Shown piece after piece: positions 1-6,384 of a stretch of 8,913 nucleotides of DNA (positions are counted from its first letter, which is position 1; the number at the start of each line of letters is the position of its first letter). Location of the stretch: positions 1-8,913 of the forward strand of contig JAGVCI010000113.1 of assembly GCA_020059985.1 (NCBI GenBank), written 5' to 3'. Below the pieces are notes generated by a model. The model was not told the origin of the DNA and did not search any database. It saw only the letters and a program-made list of their open reading frames with translations. This DNA comes from Candidatus Peribacterales bacterium (GTDB taxonomy: Bacteria; Patescibacteriota; Gracilibacteria; Peribacterales; Peribacteraceae). The translations under genes were made by a program, and so were the position numbers.

Positions 1-54
1 AGCGCACAGGAAAAATTGAGCAAGATTGAGGAGAGATTGAAGACATTGTTTTAA
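1..54 (+). CDS. C-terminal tail of an unidentified protein (partial, 5' end outside the window)
   Basis: The reading frame ending in TAA at 52-54 is open to the window edge and encodes SAQEKLSKIEERLKTLF, a highly charged amphipathic helix with a heptad-like spacing of hydrophobic residues, typical of a protein C-terminus. A long dyad with a T-run begins 5 nt after the stop, as expected for a transcription terminator, and the next gene converges from the other strand. Only 17 residues are visible, so no family can be named. Confidence 0.6.
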   Translation, partial: SAQEKLSKIEERLKTLF

Positions 55-58
55 GAAT

Positions 59-139
59 GGTCGCAGGTAGGGAAACCTGCTCCCATAATTATTTTTTTTA
101 TCTATCAATAAAAGGGAGCGGGTTTCCTACCCGCGGACC
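59..139. terminator. Large bidirectional dyad between convergent genes
   Basis: The arms 59-84 and 114-139 form an imperfect 26-nt inverted repeat around an AT-rich 29-nt spacer that contains eight Ts (92-99). Each arm also folds on its own: GCAGGT (63-68)/ACCTGC (75-80), and GCGGGT (118-123)/ACCCGC (129-134). The left hairpin precedes the T-run on the plus strand. The right hairpin, read on the minus strand, is followed by TCCCTTTTATT. The element sits between the stop of the plus-strand gene (54) and the stop of the minus-strand polymerase (143), so it can terminate both. Confidence 0.65.
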
Positions 140-142
140 CTT

Positions 143-1366
143 TTATGTAGCTATTGGAATATTCCCAAACATATCTGGTGCCTTGCTCTTGGTTTTTCCT
201 CGGATCCCCACCCCCAGTCCGCGGGTAATGCTGTCTCTGCCATAGCGCTCCCGCACGGCATCGAGCGAAACTTGGAGCGTCTCCGCATGATCAGTCTCCT
301 GTGTCTCCGCAAAAAGAGAATATTGCTCGGCTCCGGTCGGACAGAGGTCCGCAAGACACACACCACACTGGGTGACCGGAGTGCGTGGATCAAAAATACG
401 ATCGAAGCAGGAACGAATGTACGGAAAAATTTCTTCCTCGGTATCGAGGGGTTGGGGGAGCACACGTCGTCGACCATCGTGACGGTACGTCCCATCGCGC
501 AGCCACACGAAGACAGAACGACAACTCAAGTTTTGTCTACGCATCTTCGCGATGCAGTGTGTTGCGTGCTGCAGCACGAAGCCAAAAACCTGGTGACGGT
601 CTTTTGTTCCACGAAAGCTGCGACACCGCGAAATGGACTGCGGTGGACGAGAGTCCTCTTCGACGACGAATACGGGTTCTCCGCGAAGCTCTTGTTGCAT
701 CTCGGCACCCGGTTTCCCAAAAAGGTGCACGAGCGTCTCCGTTGGTGCGGTTGCGATGTCCCACGCGGTTTTCCAATCGTGAATTTCTGCATGGGTTTGA
801 CGCTTACGACCGATTCCAGGGATCGCTGCGGCAGGGCGATCACGGAGAAATGCTTCGATACTGAGAGCTCCCGACATGTCACCAATCACCGTCACGCCGG
901 CAGGTTTTCTGTACTCTCCACTCATCTTCGCGAGCAGCTTTGTTGCTGCGACTCCAATCGACACCGTGAGCGAAACATTACGTTCCACCTCGCGCTGCAG
1001 GTCCTCCGCCCATGCTCTCGGCTCATCAGGAACACCACCAACGAGGCTTCCAAGGTCGATGTACCATTCGTCCACCGACATTTTTTCTACGATCGGTGCG
1101 TGACTATGGATGATCGTCTCGATCTGATCCGACGCGACGCACGCATCTAAAAAATCTGAAGGGATCGCGATCGCTTCCGGACAGAGCGGATGTGCTTCTT
1201 TGAGCGGCATCCCTGTGCGTACTCCTTTTGCCTTCGCTTCATAGCTCGCCGCGATCACACATCCGCCACCCATGCCGAGTGCGAGGAGAGGTTTCCCTTT
1301 GAGGTGCGGGTGCTGGCGCTGAAGAACCGACGCGAAAAACGCGTCTGCATCGACGTGAGCGATCAT
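143..1366 (-). CDS. Y-family (DinB/UmuC-type) translesion DNA polymerase
   Basis: This 407-residue error-prone polymerase would copy past damaged bases. The catalytic carboxylates are visible: D6 in HVDADAFFAS, and D99/E100 in MSVDEWYIDL. The likely steric-gate residue is F11, as in Pol IV-like enzymes, rather than the Tyr of UmuC. Further family signatures are the CVIAASYEAKAKGVRTGMPL fingers segment (about 36-55), SIGVAATKLLAKM, the helix-hairpin-helix IPGIGRKRQ, and a little-finger domain that ends in QYSLF (348-352), a good match to the beta-clamp-binding motif. The ATG start lies 12 nt after the lexA stop and has no obvious Shine-Dalgarno, so the two genes are probably one SOS-controlled transcript. 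Length and clamp motif fit either the DinB or the UmuC branch, so I give no symbol. The gene ends 3 nt from the dyad terminator. Confidence 0.93.
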   Translation of the reverse strand: MIAHVDADAFFASVLQRQHPHLKGKPLLALGMGGGCVIAASYEAKAKGVRTGMPLKEAHPLCPEAIAIPSDFLDACVASDQIETIIHSHAPIVEKMSVDEWYIDLGSLVGGVPDEPRAWAEDLQREVERNVSLTVSIGVAATKLLAKMSGEYRKPAGVTVIGDMSGALSIEAFLRDRPAAAIPGIGRKRQTHAEIHDWKTAWDIATAPTETLVHLFGKPGAEMQQELRGEPVFVVEEDSRPPQSISRCRSFRGTKDRHQVFGFVLQHATHCIAKMRRQNLSCRSVFVWLRDGTYRHDGRRRVLPQPLDTEEEIFPYIRSCFDRIFDPRTPVTQCGVCLADLCPTGAEQYSLFAETQETDHAETLQVSLDAVRERYGRDSITRGLGVGIRGKTKSKAPDMFGNIPIAT

Positions 1367-1378
1367 GAGACGAAGAGG

Positions 1379-1990
1379 TTAGAACTTTCGGATCACCCCT
1401 CGGACGACGCCGGCAACCTTGAGCTCATCCATGGCATACATGTCCGGGTACGCAGGGTTCTCTGCCTGGAGATAATACTTTCCTTTGTCACGGCGCAGCC
1501 TCTTCAAGGTGAACTCACCATCGAGCACACCGACCACAATATCGTTCACTTTCGGCTCTTTGCCCCGTTCTACGACCACGAGGTCGCCCTCGTAAATACC
1601 CGCATCGATCATACTGTCGCCCTTCACGCGGAGGAGGAACGTCGACGCCTTCTTGTTTCCGACGATGTAACTATCGAGCGTCACCATTTCTTCCGCCTGC
1701 TCTTCGACTGGTGCGGCAAACCCTGCAGCGATGGGACCGAAGAGCGGAAGCATGATGGGCTTCGCTTGGCCCTCATCACTCTCGACGAGGTCGATGATCT
1801 TGATGCGTCCCTTCGGATCCTTCTCCAAGTGTCCCTCGCGCACGAGCGCGTTCACCACTTTCGCGACGGCATTCTTCGACCGCACACCAAAGGCGATCGC
1901 GAGATCAGCGAGAGAGGGGGAGTAGCCCCGCTTCGTTTGAAATTCGCCGATGTAATTGAGCACGGTGCGCTGGTGAGGGGTGAGGGTCAT
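1379..1990 (-). CDS. lexA: LexA SOS-response repressor / self-cleaving S24 peptidase
   Basis: This 203-residue protein has the full LexA architecture. The N-terminal winged helix-turn-helix (about residues 1-65, recognition region around SPSLADLAIAFGVRSKNAVA) binds DNA. The C-terminal S24 domain cleaves itself when RecA filaments form. The scissile bond is A89-G90 in PIAAGFAAP, the nucleophile is S126 in GDSM and the general base is K163 in EFTLKRL. The 37-residue Ser-Lys spacing equals that of E. coli LexA (S119/K156). The wHTH separates it from the shorter UmuD. It is followed 12 nt downstream by a Y-family polymerase, a logical target. Its promoter holds a dyad over the -10 box, suggesting autorepression. 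The start is ATG, preceded by a pyrimidine-rich leader without a Shine-Dalgarno. Confidence 0.96.
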   Translation of the reverse strand: MTLTPHQRTVLNYIGEFQTKRGYSPSLADLAIAFGVRSKNAVAKVVNALVREGHLEKDPKGRIKIIDLVESDEGQAKPIMLPLFGPIAAGFAAPVEEQAEEMVTLDSYIVGNKKASTFLLRVKGDSMIDAGIYEGDLVVVERGKEPKVNDIVVGVLDGEFTLKRLRRDKGKYYLQAENPAYPDMYAMDELKVAGVVRGVIRKF

Positions 1991-2009
1991 AGAGAAGTGG
2001 GAGACGTTC

Positions 2010-2046
2010 GTTCACCATGATAGGTGTACGATCGTATCGCGAGCAA
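2010..2046 (-). promoter_or_regulatory. lexA promoter with candidate LexA operator
   Basis: On the minus strand, TTGCTC (2041-2046) lies 18 bp from TATCAT (2017-2022), giving a start near 2010 and a leader of about 20 nt before the lexA ATG. The -10 box is the exact centre of a dyad: GTTCACC (2010-2016), a 6-bp spacer that is the -10 hexamer, then GGTGTAC (2023-2029), with 6 of 7 positions complementary. A second perfect palindrome, TACGATCGTA (2027-2036), fills the -35/-10 spacer. A dimeric repressor bound here would block RNA polymerase. That it is LexA is inferred from position and general LexA biology. Confidence 0.6.
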
Positions 2047-2097
2047 GGATGAAGGCTAGCGCGAAGAGGAGATTTGTTTTTTGATTGTTTGATTGAT

Positions 2098-2172
2098 GAA
2101 GGATTTCGAGGATTTCGACGATATCGAGGATCTTCGAAATCCTCGATTGCTTCGATTCCCTCGAAATCCTTC
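2098..2172. repeat. TCGA-rich palindromic repeat, copy 1
   Basis: This long imperfect hairpin lies 8 nt downstream of the minus-strand membrane-protein stop. The outer arms GAAGGATTTCGAGG (2098-2111) and CCTCGAAATCCTTC (2159-2172) are perfectly complementary. An inner stem ATCGAGGAT (2123-2131)/ATCCTCGAT (2139-2147) closes a 7-nt loop. A T-rich stretch lies just before it on the plus strand (2074-2095). In the minus direction the hairpin is followed by A-rich sequence, so it is not a textbook rho-independent terminator for that gene. It shares a core with 6354-6378. Confidence 0.7.
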
Positions 2173-2180
2173 GGTGTGTA

Positions 2181-3089
2181 TTAATCCACATCAATGATAT
2201 CCAACTCTTTCAACTTACAGAGCTCCATGTAGGTGAGTGTCCACACCGTCTGACCGAAGACTTCGAGGTACGCGAAGAGATAACTGGCGAAGATGATGAG
2301 CACGAGACCAATGAGTCCACCGATGGCGTAGCTTAAGGCGTGTGAGAGGACGAAGGTGAGGGCGAATCCGATACCGAGAATGATGCCTGGGATGAGGAAG
2401 ATCATCAGCGCATTGGCGGCGATGCGAAGGACGATGACGAAGAAGAGGAGGAGGAGGAAAACGATGTGTGCGAGGTAGCTAATCACCAACTTAAAGCTCG
2501 CTTTGAGCGCGTCGCCGATCCCGTGCTTGCGGATGACGACCGCTTCCTCGGCGAAAATGAGGAAGAACTTGAGAATGTTCGAGGCGAGGAAGAGCGTACT
2601 CACGATGGCGATCCCGAGCGGAGCCATGGCGCCGCCGTAGCGGAGTAAAAGAGAGATGACCGTAATAGTGGCTGGAATACGGCTAAGGATGAAGAATTCG
2701 TGGATCGCGAAAATCGGGAAGAAGTTGTAGATCGCGAGGACCAATCCTCCTTTCACTTCCTCTTTCTTCTGTGCCTTCGCGGCGAGTCCGATGATCGCGC
2801 CCTTCGCCATGTGTGGGAAGAGGAGCTCCACAATGACGAGAATGATGAGGAAGATAATGAAGGTGAGGAACGCCCAGAACGGAACGCTCTGGAAAATCAT
2901 TTCTTCTACTTGGAAAAATCCGATGGGATCACCCTGCATGTACGAGATGAAGAACCACACCTGATACGAGAAGAGTTTCACGTTGAGCAACGTCTCGAGC
3001 AGTGCCGAGGCATACCCCCAGCGACGAATTTGCTGTTCGTTCTTCGTGATCACCCACGCTCTGGCGATGATGTCCCGGGGAGCCATCAT
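2181..3089 (-). CDS. Polytopic membrane protein of unknown function
   Basis: This protein of about 302 residues has roughly six long hydrophobic segments, for example WAFLTFIIFLIILVIVELLF (72-91), the region around 132-150, and several packed segments from about 203 to 275. Short charged loops such as KAQKKEE lie between them. I do not recognise a family with confidence. The stretch EEAVVIRKHGIGDALKASFKLV, a soluble segment with a G-x-x-x-ALK-x-S pattern before a membrane helix, recalls several poorly characterised bacterial membrane-domain families. I chose ATG at 3089 (a second ATG follows at 3086) because the longer frame from 3146 overlaps the LCP gene by 50 nt. From 3089 it begins 7 nt after the LCP stop, implying one transcript and an envelope role. 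Beyond membrane location, function is unknown. Confidence 0.8.
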   Translation of the reverse strand: MMAPRDIIARAWVITKNEQQIRRWGYASALLETLLNVKLFSYQVWFFISYMQGDPIGFFQVEEMIFQSVPFWAFLTFIIFLIILVIVELLFPHMAKGAIIGLAAKAQKKEEVKGGLVLAIYNFFPIFAIHEFFILSRIPATITVISLLLRYGGAMAPLGIAIVSTLFLASNILKFFLIFAEEAVVIRKHGIGDALKASFKLVISYLAHIVFLLLLFFVIVLRIAANALMIFLIPGIILGIGFALTFVLSHALSYAIGGLIGLVLIIFASYLFAYLEVFGQTVWTLTYMELCKLKELDIIDVD

Positions 3090-3096
3090 TGCAACT

Positions 3097-4623
3097 TCAA
3101 GGGAAAATGAGGGACTGAAGCGGACGGTATGCGTAGTCCTCTCCAAGAACTATGGTGATCTGCCTCGTCTCTTCAGGCAATAAGGCGGGCTCTGCACCTA
3201 CGTCAATTTCGAGAAGGGTGCCAAAGAACGTGGCCAATTCGGCATCCTCAGGTGTACGAGCGACCACGACAGAGGTTGCACGATCCTCCATCGAAGCGTT
3301 ATCGATGTAGTCGACGTTGAACCCATACCGGATGATCTCGGTTGCAAGCGTCCGTGCCGCACCACTCGGGCCTCCAGTATTGAGGATGGAGATCACTGGT
3401 TGTGCGAGGTAGATCGAGCGAGTCTCGAAGAGAAGAGTCCGCAGGGTCTGAAGCTGCTTCCACGTGACCGGGTACTCGGGGATTGAGACCGGGAGGAGGA
3501 CAGATGCTCCTTCGAAGAGATCACGCGGAGGGGAGTAGAGGAAACCACCGGGGTTCGCGAGCGTTCCGTACAAGCCATTGCGATCACTCAGCTGCATGGT
3601 GAGGAGTCTGCTCGGTTCGATGTCTTGGCCCGCACCGGCGAGCCCGATCAGCTCACGCAGGGAGAACGTGTACTCGACGTGATCAGAGAAGATCTTGAGG
3701 AAGTCGACGAGGATCGTCGGGTCCTTGTGCCATTCAAGGGAACGCGCCTTCTCGGCCATCGCTTTGAGGAGCTGCTGCTGGCGCTCGGAGCGGTCGAAAT
3801 CGCTGGTCGTATGGCGGCTGCGGGCGTATTTCAGCGCCGTCTCGCCATCGAGGGTTTGGCGGCCCTTCTGGATCTGAAAGGTCTCGAACCCAAAGCTCTT
3901 ATTGGGATATTCAAGATCGACGATGTCGTAGGGGACATCCACTTCCACACCTCCCAGGCGATCAACGGCTTCCGTAAATGCGGTGAAGTTCACCTTCACC
4001 GCGCCGTGCATCTGGAGTCCCATCTTCCGTCCTAATTCCGCCGCGATTTCGCGCATCGCTTCGAGGGATGCATCCTTCTCCGACATGTCTTTCTGGAAGT
4101 GCAGATAACTCTTGTAGTCGCGGTACATCGAATTGATCCGACCAGCACCCATCTTCTCGGTATCGAGCAGGTAGAGATCACGCGGGAGCGAGAGGAGAAC
4201 GACGCTCTTTGTCTTGGTCGCATCAATGCTCGCGATCATCAGTGTATCGGTAAGGTCTTTTCCATCGTGGTCCTCATCTCCCTGACCCATGAGGAGGATA
4301 TTCGTGAACCCGTGCTCATCGACTGGAGGTGGCGAACCCGTCACCGAGGTAAATGACGACAGGCTGATGATGCGCATGGCGACCATCGCGCGCGTGACGG
4401 CCGTGAGGAGCGCGAGTCCGAGGAGCGCGGAAAGCAAAATAAGGAGGAGCCGCTGCAGAAGGTGGATGCGACCACTCCTTTTCTTCTCCGCTTCGGTCCT
4501 CGTTCTCCAGTCTCCGTACCACTTGAGCATCGGACGCCCAAACTCGAGCGCCACGAGCGCCATCCGTTTCCACGGAAGAGACCTTTTCGGCTTGTCCTTA
4601 AGCGATCGAACAGTAAAAGACAT
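3097..4623 (-). CDS. LytR-CpsA-Psr (LCP) family cell-envelope protein
   Basis: LCP proteins transfer undecaprenyl-linked glycopolymers (teichoic acid or capsule-like) onto peptidoglycan or other acceptors outside the membrane. This 508-residue version has a basic cytoplasmic N-terminus, one transmembrane helix at about 54-77, and the LCP catalytic domain. Landmarks are NILLMGQGDED, LTDTLMIASID, the phosphate-binding SLPRDLY (145-151), INSMY (163-167), GGVEVDVPYDI and the signature YARSRHTTSDFDRSERQ (about 266-282). A C-terminal LytR_C-type domain (about 410-494) runs from ISILNTGG to ITIVLGEDY. ATG at 4623 is preferred over an upstream in-frame GTG at 4671. A -10-like TACACT (4631-4636) lies 7 nt before this ATG, inside the GTG extension. 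The downstream membrane protein starts 7 nt after its TGA stop. The acceptor and polymer cannot be inferred. Confidence 0.92.
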   Translation of the reverse strand: MSFTVRSLKDKPKRSLPWKRMALVALEFGRPMLKWYGDWRTRTEAEKKRSGRIHLLQRLLLILLSALLGLALLTAVTRAMVAMRIISLSSFTSVTGSPPPVDEHGFTNILLMGQGDEDHDGKDLTDTLMIASIDATKTKSVVLLSLPRDLYLLDTEKMGAGRINSMYRDYKSYLHFQKDMSEKDASLEAMREIAAELGRKMGLQMHGAVKVNFTAFTEAVDRLGGVEVDVPYDIVDLEYPNKSFGFETFQIQKGRQTLDGETALKYARSRHTTSDFDRSERQQQLLKAMAEKARSLEWHKDPTILVDFLKIFSDHVEYTFSLRELIGLAGAGQDIEPSRLLTMQLSDRNGLYGTLANPGGFLYSPPRDLFEGASVLLPVSIPEYPVTWKQLQTLRTLLFETRSIYLAQPVISILNTGGPSGAARTLATEIIRYGFNVDYIDNASMEDRATSVVVARTPEDAELATFFGTLLEIDVGAEPALLPEETRQITIVLGEDYAYRPLQSLIFP

Positions 4624-4683
4624 CCCGGGCAGTGTAGCGGAAGAGAAGAGGAAAAGCGCGCGGTTTTCCACCCTGATTTTCCA

Positions 4684-4718
4684 TGCTTCAGAGCGGATTT
4701 TCTATCCGCGATGAAGCA
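4684..4718. repeat. Compound stem-loop at the 3' end of the DUF1624 gene
   Basis: The inner stem GCGGAT (4693-4698)/ATCCGC (4704-4709) has a TTTCT loop. The outer stem TGCTTC (4684-4689)/GAAGCA (4713-4718) encloses it, separated by 3 nt on each side. It overlaps the last five sense codons and the stop of the upstream gene. There is no T-run on either side, so it may be a 3'-end stabiliser or a mobile small repeat rather than an intrinsic terminator. The inner hairpin is a variant of the stem-loops at 63-80 and 118-134. Confidence 0.6.
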
Positions 4719-5418
4719 CCCACAAAATCGCGATGAGGATCGGTTGATGAATCAGGTAGATCAGGAGCGCATGTTTCCCGGGCCACGTGAGGACCGTGAG
4801 AAATTTCGACTCGATCTTCACTGGTCTGCTCGTTTTCTGTCCGTAGAACACATCACCGAGTGCCATGCCGATTAAGACGACACCAAACCAGGGGAGCAGC
4901 GGATAGAGATCGATCGTCTGAAAACCCGGTGGGACGAATCCGAAGGGAATCAGCAGAGAAGTGGGAACGACAGATCCGATCGTGAGTCGTCCAATAGCGA
5001 CGAGGACGACGCCAAGGGGGATATTCCAGAGTTTGAGGCCTCGGAAGAAGGGTTGCAGTAGTGTGCTGACGGCGATCAAATGCAGAATGCCGAAGCGGAC
5101 ATAGATACTCGGGTCAAAAAGGTACGTGACAAGGGTGATCATCATCGCCCAGAAGAAAATAATGGCCGCACGCTTGGTGAATTTTCTGAAACGCAGGGAT
5201 GCAGGTGTCCTGTCCCACGACACCACGAAGCTGACGCCGACAAGCATAAGAAAGAGTCCGCCGGTGGCGTTCGCGAGCATGCGCCAAGGACCGACGGTAA
5301 CCGGCAGATCCCATCCAAAAATGAAGACGAGATCAAACGCGATGTGATAGATGATCATCATCACGATCGCGAGAGTGCGGAGCAGATCTATCTCGGGGTG
5401 GCGGTAGGCTTTTTGCAC
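4702..5418 (-). CDS. DUF1624 / heparan-alpha-glucosaminide N-acetyltransferase-like membrane protein
   Basis: This 238-residue integral membrane protein has about seven hydrophobic segments and the landmarks of the DUF1624 (HGSNAT catalytic-like) family. These are EIDLLRTLAIVMMIIYHIAFDL at the N-terminus with a conserved His (H25), FGILHLIAVS (109-118), YPLLPWFGVVLIG (172-184) and the C-terminal GKHALLIYLIHQPIL (214-228). Human HGSNAT moves acetyl groups across a membrane onto a sugar amine. Bacterial members are mostly uncharacterised, so O- or N-acylation of an envelope glycan is an inference, strengthened by the LCP gene 78 nt downstream. It starts at GTG 9 nt after the preceding gene's TAG. 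An AGGAG overlapping that stop would serve as Shine-Dalgarno, though about 12 nt away, suggesting translational coupling. Confidence 0.85.
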   Translation of the reverse strand: MQKAYRHPEIDLLRTLAIVMMIIYHIAFDLVFIFGWDLPVTVGPWRMLANATGGLFLMLVGVSFVVSWDRTPASLRFRKFTKRAAIIFFWAMMITLVTYLFDPSIYVRFGILHLIAVSTLLQPFFRGLKLWNIPLGVVLVAIGRLTIGSVVPTSLLIPFGFVPPGFQTIDLYPLLPWFGVVLIGMALGDVFYGQKTSRPVKIESKFLTVLTWPGKHALLIYLIHQPILIAILWVLHRG

Positions 5419-5427
5419 GTTGCTATA

Positions 5428-5799
5428 CTACTCCTGTGCTTCAGGGTCGTATGCCTCCAGAGGAGGAAACCTGACGCCGGAGTACACAGACCTGCCATTT
5501 TTCGTTGCCACTAATTGGAACGTGCCATTGCGCATCCGCTTCGAAGTGTATGTTCGAAGGAGAGTGCGTCCTTTTTCGGGATGATCTGCAGACCGCAGGG
5601 CGAGTCCGAGTTTTTTACGTAGTTTGTTCACCTCTCGCGCGATTTCCTGTTTGCTCTCATATGTTTCAAATGTGGTTCCTGCTAATGCAGCTAGGTGCTG
5701 TGCAAAATCTGCTCTAAGTTCATCACATGTTTTGTTTGTTCCTTGAGCAAACGCATCGAAGTGTGCGAGAGGGCTCTGCGTTGTTTCAGGAGTTCCCAT
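5428..5799 (-). CDS. Hypothetical protein, 123 residues
   Basis: I do not recognise this protein. It appears soluble, with no signal or membrane segment. The N-terminal half is helical and charged (residues about 20-70, including ESKQEIAREVNKLRKKLGL, possibly a coiled coil). The C-terminal half looks beta-rich: TLLRTYTSKRMRNGTFQLVA, then KNGRSVYSGVRFPP. It is supported as a gene by an ATG start, a plausible promoter just upstream (5810-5839) and tight coupling to the DUF1624 gene, which starts 9 nt after its stop. It is slightly lower in GC than its neighbours. Function is unknown; context links it only loosely to the envelope genes. Confidence 0.65.
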   Translation of the reverse strand: MGTPETTQSPLAHFDAFAQGTNKTCDELRADFAQHLAALAGTTFETYESKQEIAREVNKLRKKLGLALRSADHPEKGRTLLRTYTSKRMRNGTFQLVATKNGRSVYSGVRFPPLEAYDPEAQE

Positions 5800-5809
5800 A
5801 AAGGGATGA

Positions 5810-5839
5810 AGTGTACCCCCAAAAAGCTGCGCTGAACAA
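5810..5839 (-). promoter_or_regulatory. Candidate promoter of the hypothetical gene / envelope block
   Basis: On the minus strand, TTGTTC (5834-5839) and TACACT (5810-5815) are 18 bp apart, the same spacing as at lexA. The -10 ends 10 nt before the ATG at 5799, so the transcript would have a leader of only a few nucleotides or none. It falls directly after the end of the next minus-strand gene upstream (stop at 5845), suiting a new transcription unit. The hexamers are weak (3/6 and 4/6 matches). Confidence 0.4.
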
Positions 5840-5844
5840 TCTCC

Positions 5845-6291
5845 TTACCTTTTCTTCGGCCACAACATCATGGTACTCGCGATGAGCAGGACGAGCGCAA
5901 TTACCCTGAGGAGCGGCACGTACGGCATCAGGAAGAGGAGGCTGAAGCTCGCACCGAGCGCCGTGATCGGGAGGAGCAGACACACGGGGCAGAGGAGAGC
6001 GACCACCCCGATGGTTCCGGCGATGGCACTCGCATTCCTGGCTCCCACGGGACACGTGCCGCGTTTTCGTTGGTAGGCAAAGAGGGCGATATTGAGCGAG
6101 AAGAGGAAGATGAGGAGAGCCGTGAAACCCGTTTCGGTGTCCGTCGCGCGCGGGCGCGGGAGAGTCGGAAGGTACGGGTAGAACATGCCCAGCTCCCACG
6201 CGAAGAAGAGTCCGGTGAGCACGAGCGTGCAGACAAAGACGAGCCAGAAGGTGCGGTCACGGAGAAAAAACATGCGCGGGTAGTTTATCAT
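5845..6291 (-). CDS. Small cysteine-containing membrane protein of unknown function
   Basis: This 148-residue protein has about four hydrophobic segments (14-32, 56-73, 88-108 and 113-143) and a basic C-terminus PKKR. Cysteines occur at C80 (RGTCPVGARN) and as a CPVC pair (C101, C104) inside the third membrane segment, followed by a proline. Paired cysteines in a helix recall small metal-handling (MerT-like) or thiol-redox membrane proteins, but I cannot assign a family. The ATG at 6291 has a GAGG 4 nt upstream that lies inside a TCGA-repeat hairpin; a later ATG (6273, residue 7) is possible. It lies 93 nt downstream of rplL on the same strand. Confidence 0.65.
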   Translation of the reverse strand: MINYPRMFFLRDRTFWLVFVCTLVLTGLFFAWELGMFYPYLPTLPRPRATDTETGFTALLIFLFSLNIALFAYQRKRGTCPVGARNASAIAGTIGVVALLCPVCLLLPITALGASFSLLFLMPYVPLLRVIALVLLIASTMMLWPKKR

Positions 6292-6295
6292 TTGT

Positions 6296-6378
6296 CCTCG
6301 ATAAGGAAATCGAGGGAGTCGAGGACCTCGAAGAAATCGAGGTTTTTTTCTATCCTCGAATTCCTCGATTACTTCGAT
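6296..6378. repeat. TCGA-rich palindromic repeat, copy 2
   Basis: This element fills the gap between the rplL stop and the next start. It contains a hairpin CCTCGAT (6296-6302)/ATCGAGG (6309-6315), a second one CCTCGA (6326-6331)/TCGAGG (6337-6342) followed by seven Ts on the plus strand (6343-6349), and a core at 6354-6378. The core matches 2132-2156 at 22 of 25 positions in the same orientation. On the plus strand the second hairpin plus T-run looks like an intrinsic terminator, although no plus-strand gene precedes it here. Confidence 0.65.
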
Positions 6379-6384
6379 ATCTTC

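Noticed and set aside
272..1150. Long plus-strand open frame of 292 codons inside the polymerase gene
   Set aside because: It is antisense to a well-supported Y-family polymerase and its translation shows no family features, being rich in Arg, His and Cys as typical shadow frames are.
1190..2020. Plus-strand open frame of 276 codons opposite lexA
   Set aside because: It lies fully opposite lexA and the polymerase N-terminus, and its composition (very rich in His, Arg, Asp and Glu) reflects the antisense of a GC-rich gene.
2012..2194. Minus-strand 60-codon frame over the TCGA repeat
   Set aside because: The translation (ILDIVEILEIL) is a by-product of the TCGA-rich repeat and it overlaps the lexA promoter.
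5428..6291. Toxin-antitoxin pair or defence system from the two small unknown genes
   Set aside because: The genes are separated by 45 nt with a promoter between them, one is a polytopic membrane protein, and neither shows a toxin, antitoxin or nuclease motif.
6296..6378. CRISPR-like array from the repeated CCTCGA units
   Set aside because: Units are short, irregularly spaced and palindromic with no unique spacers of constant length and no cas genes nearby.
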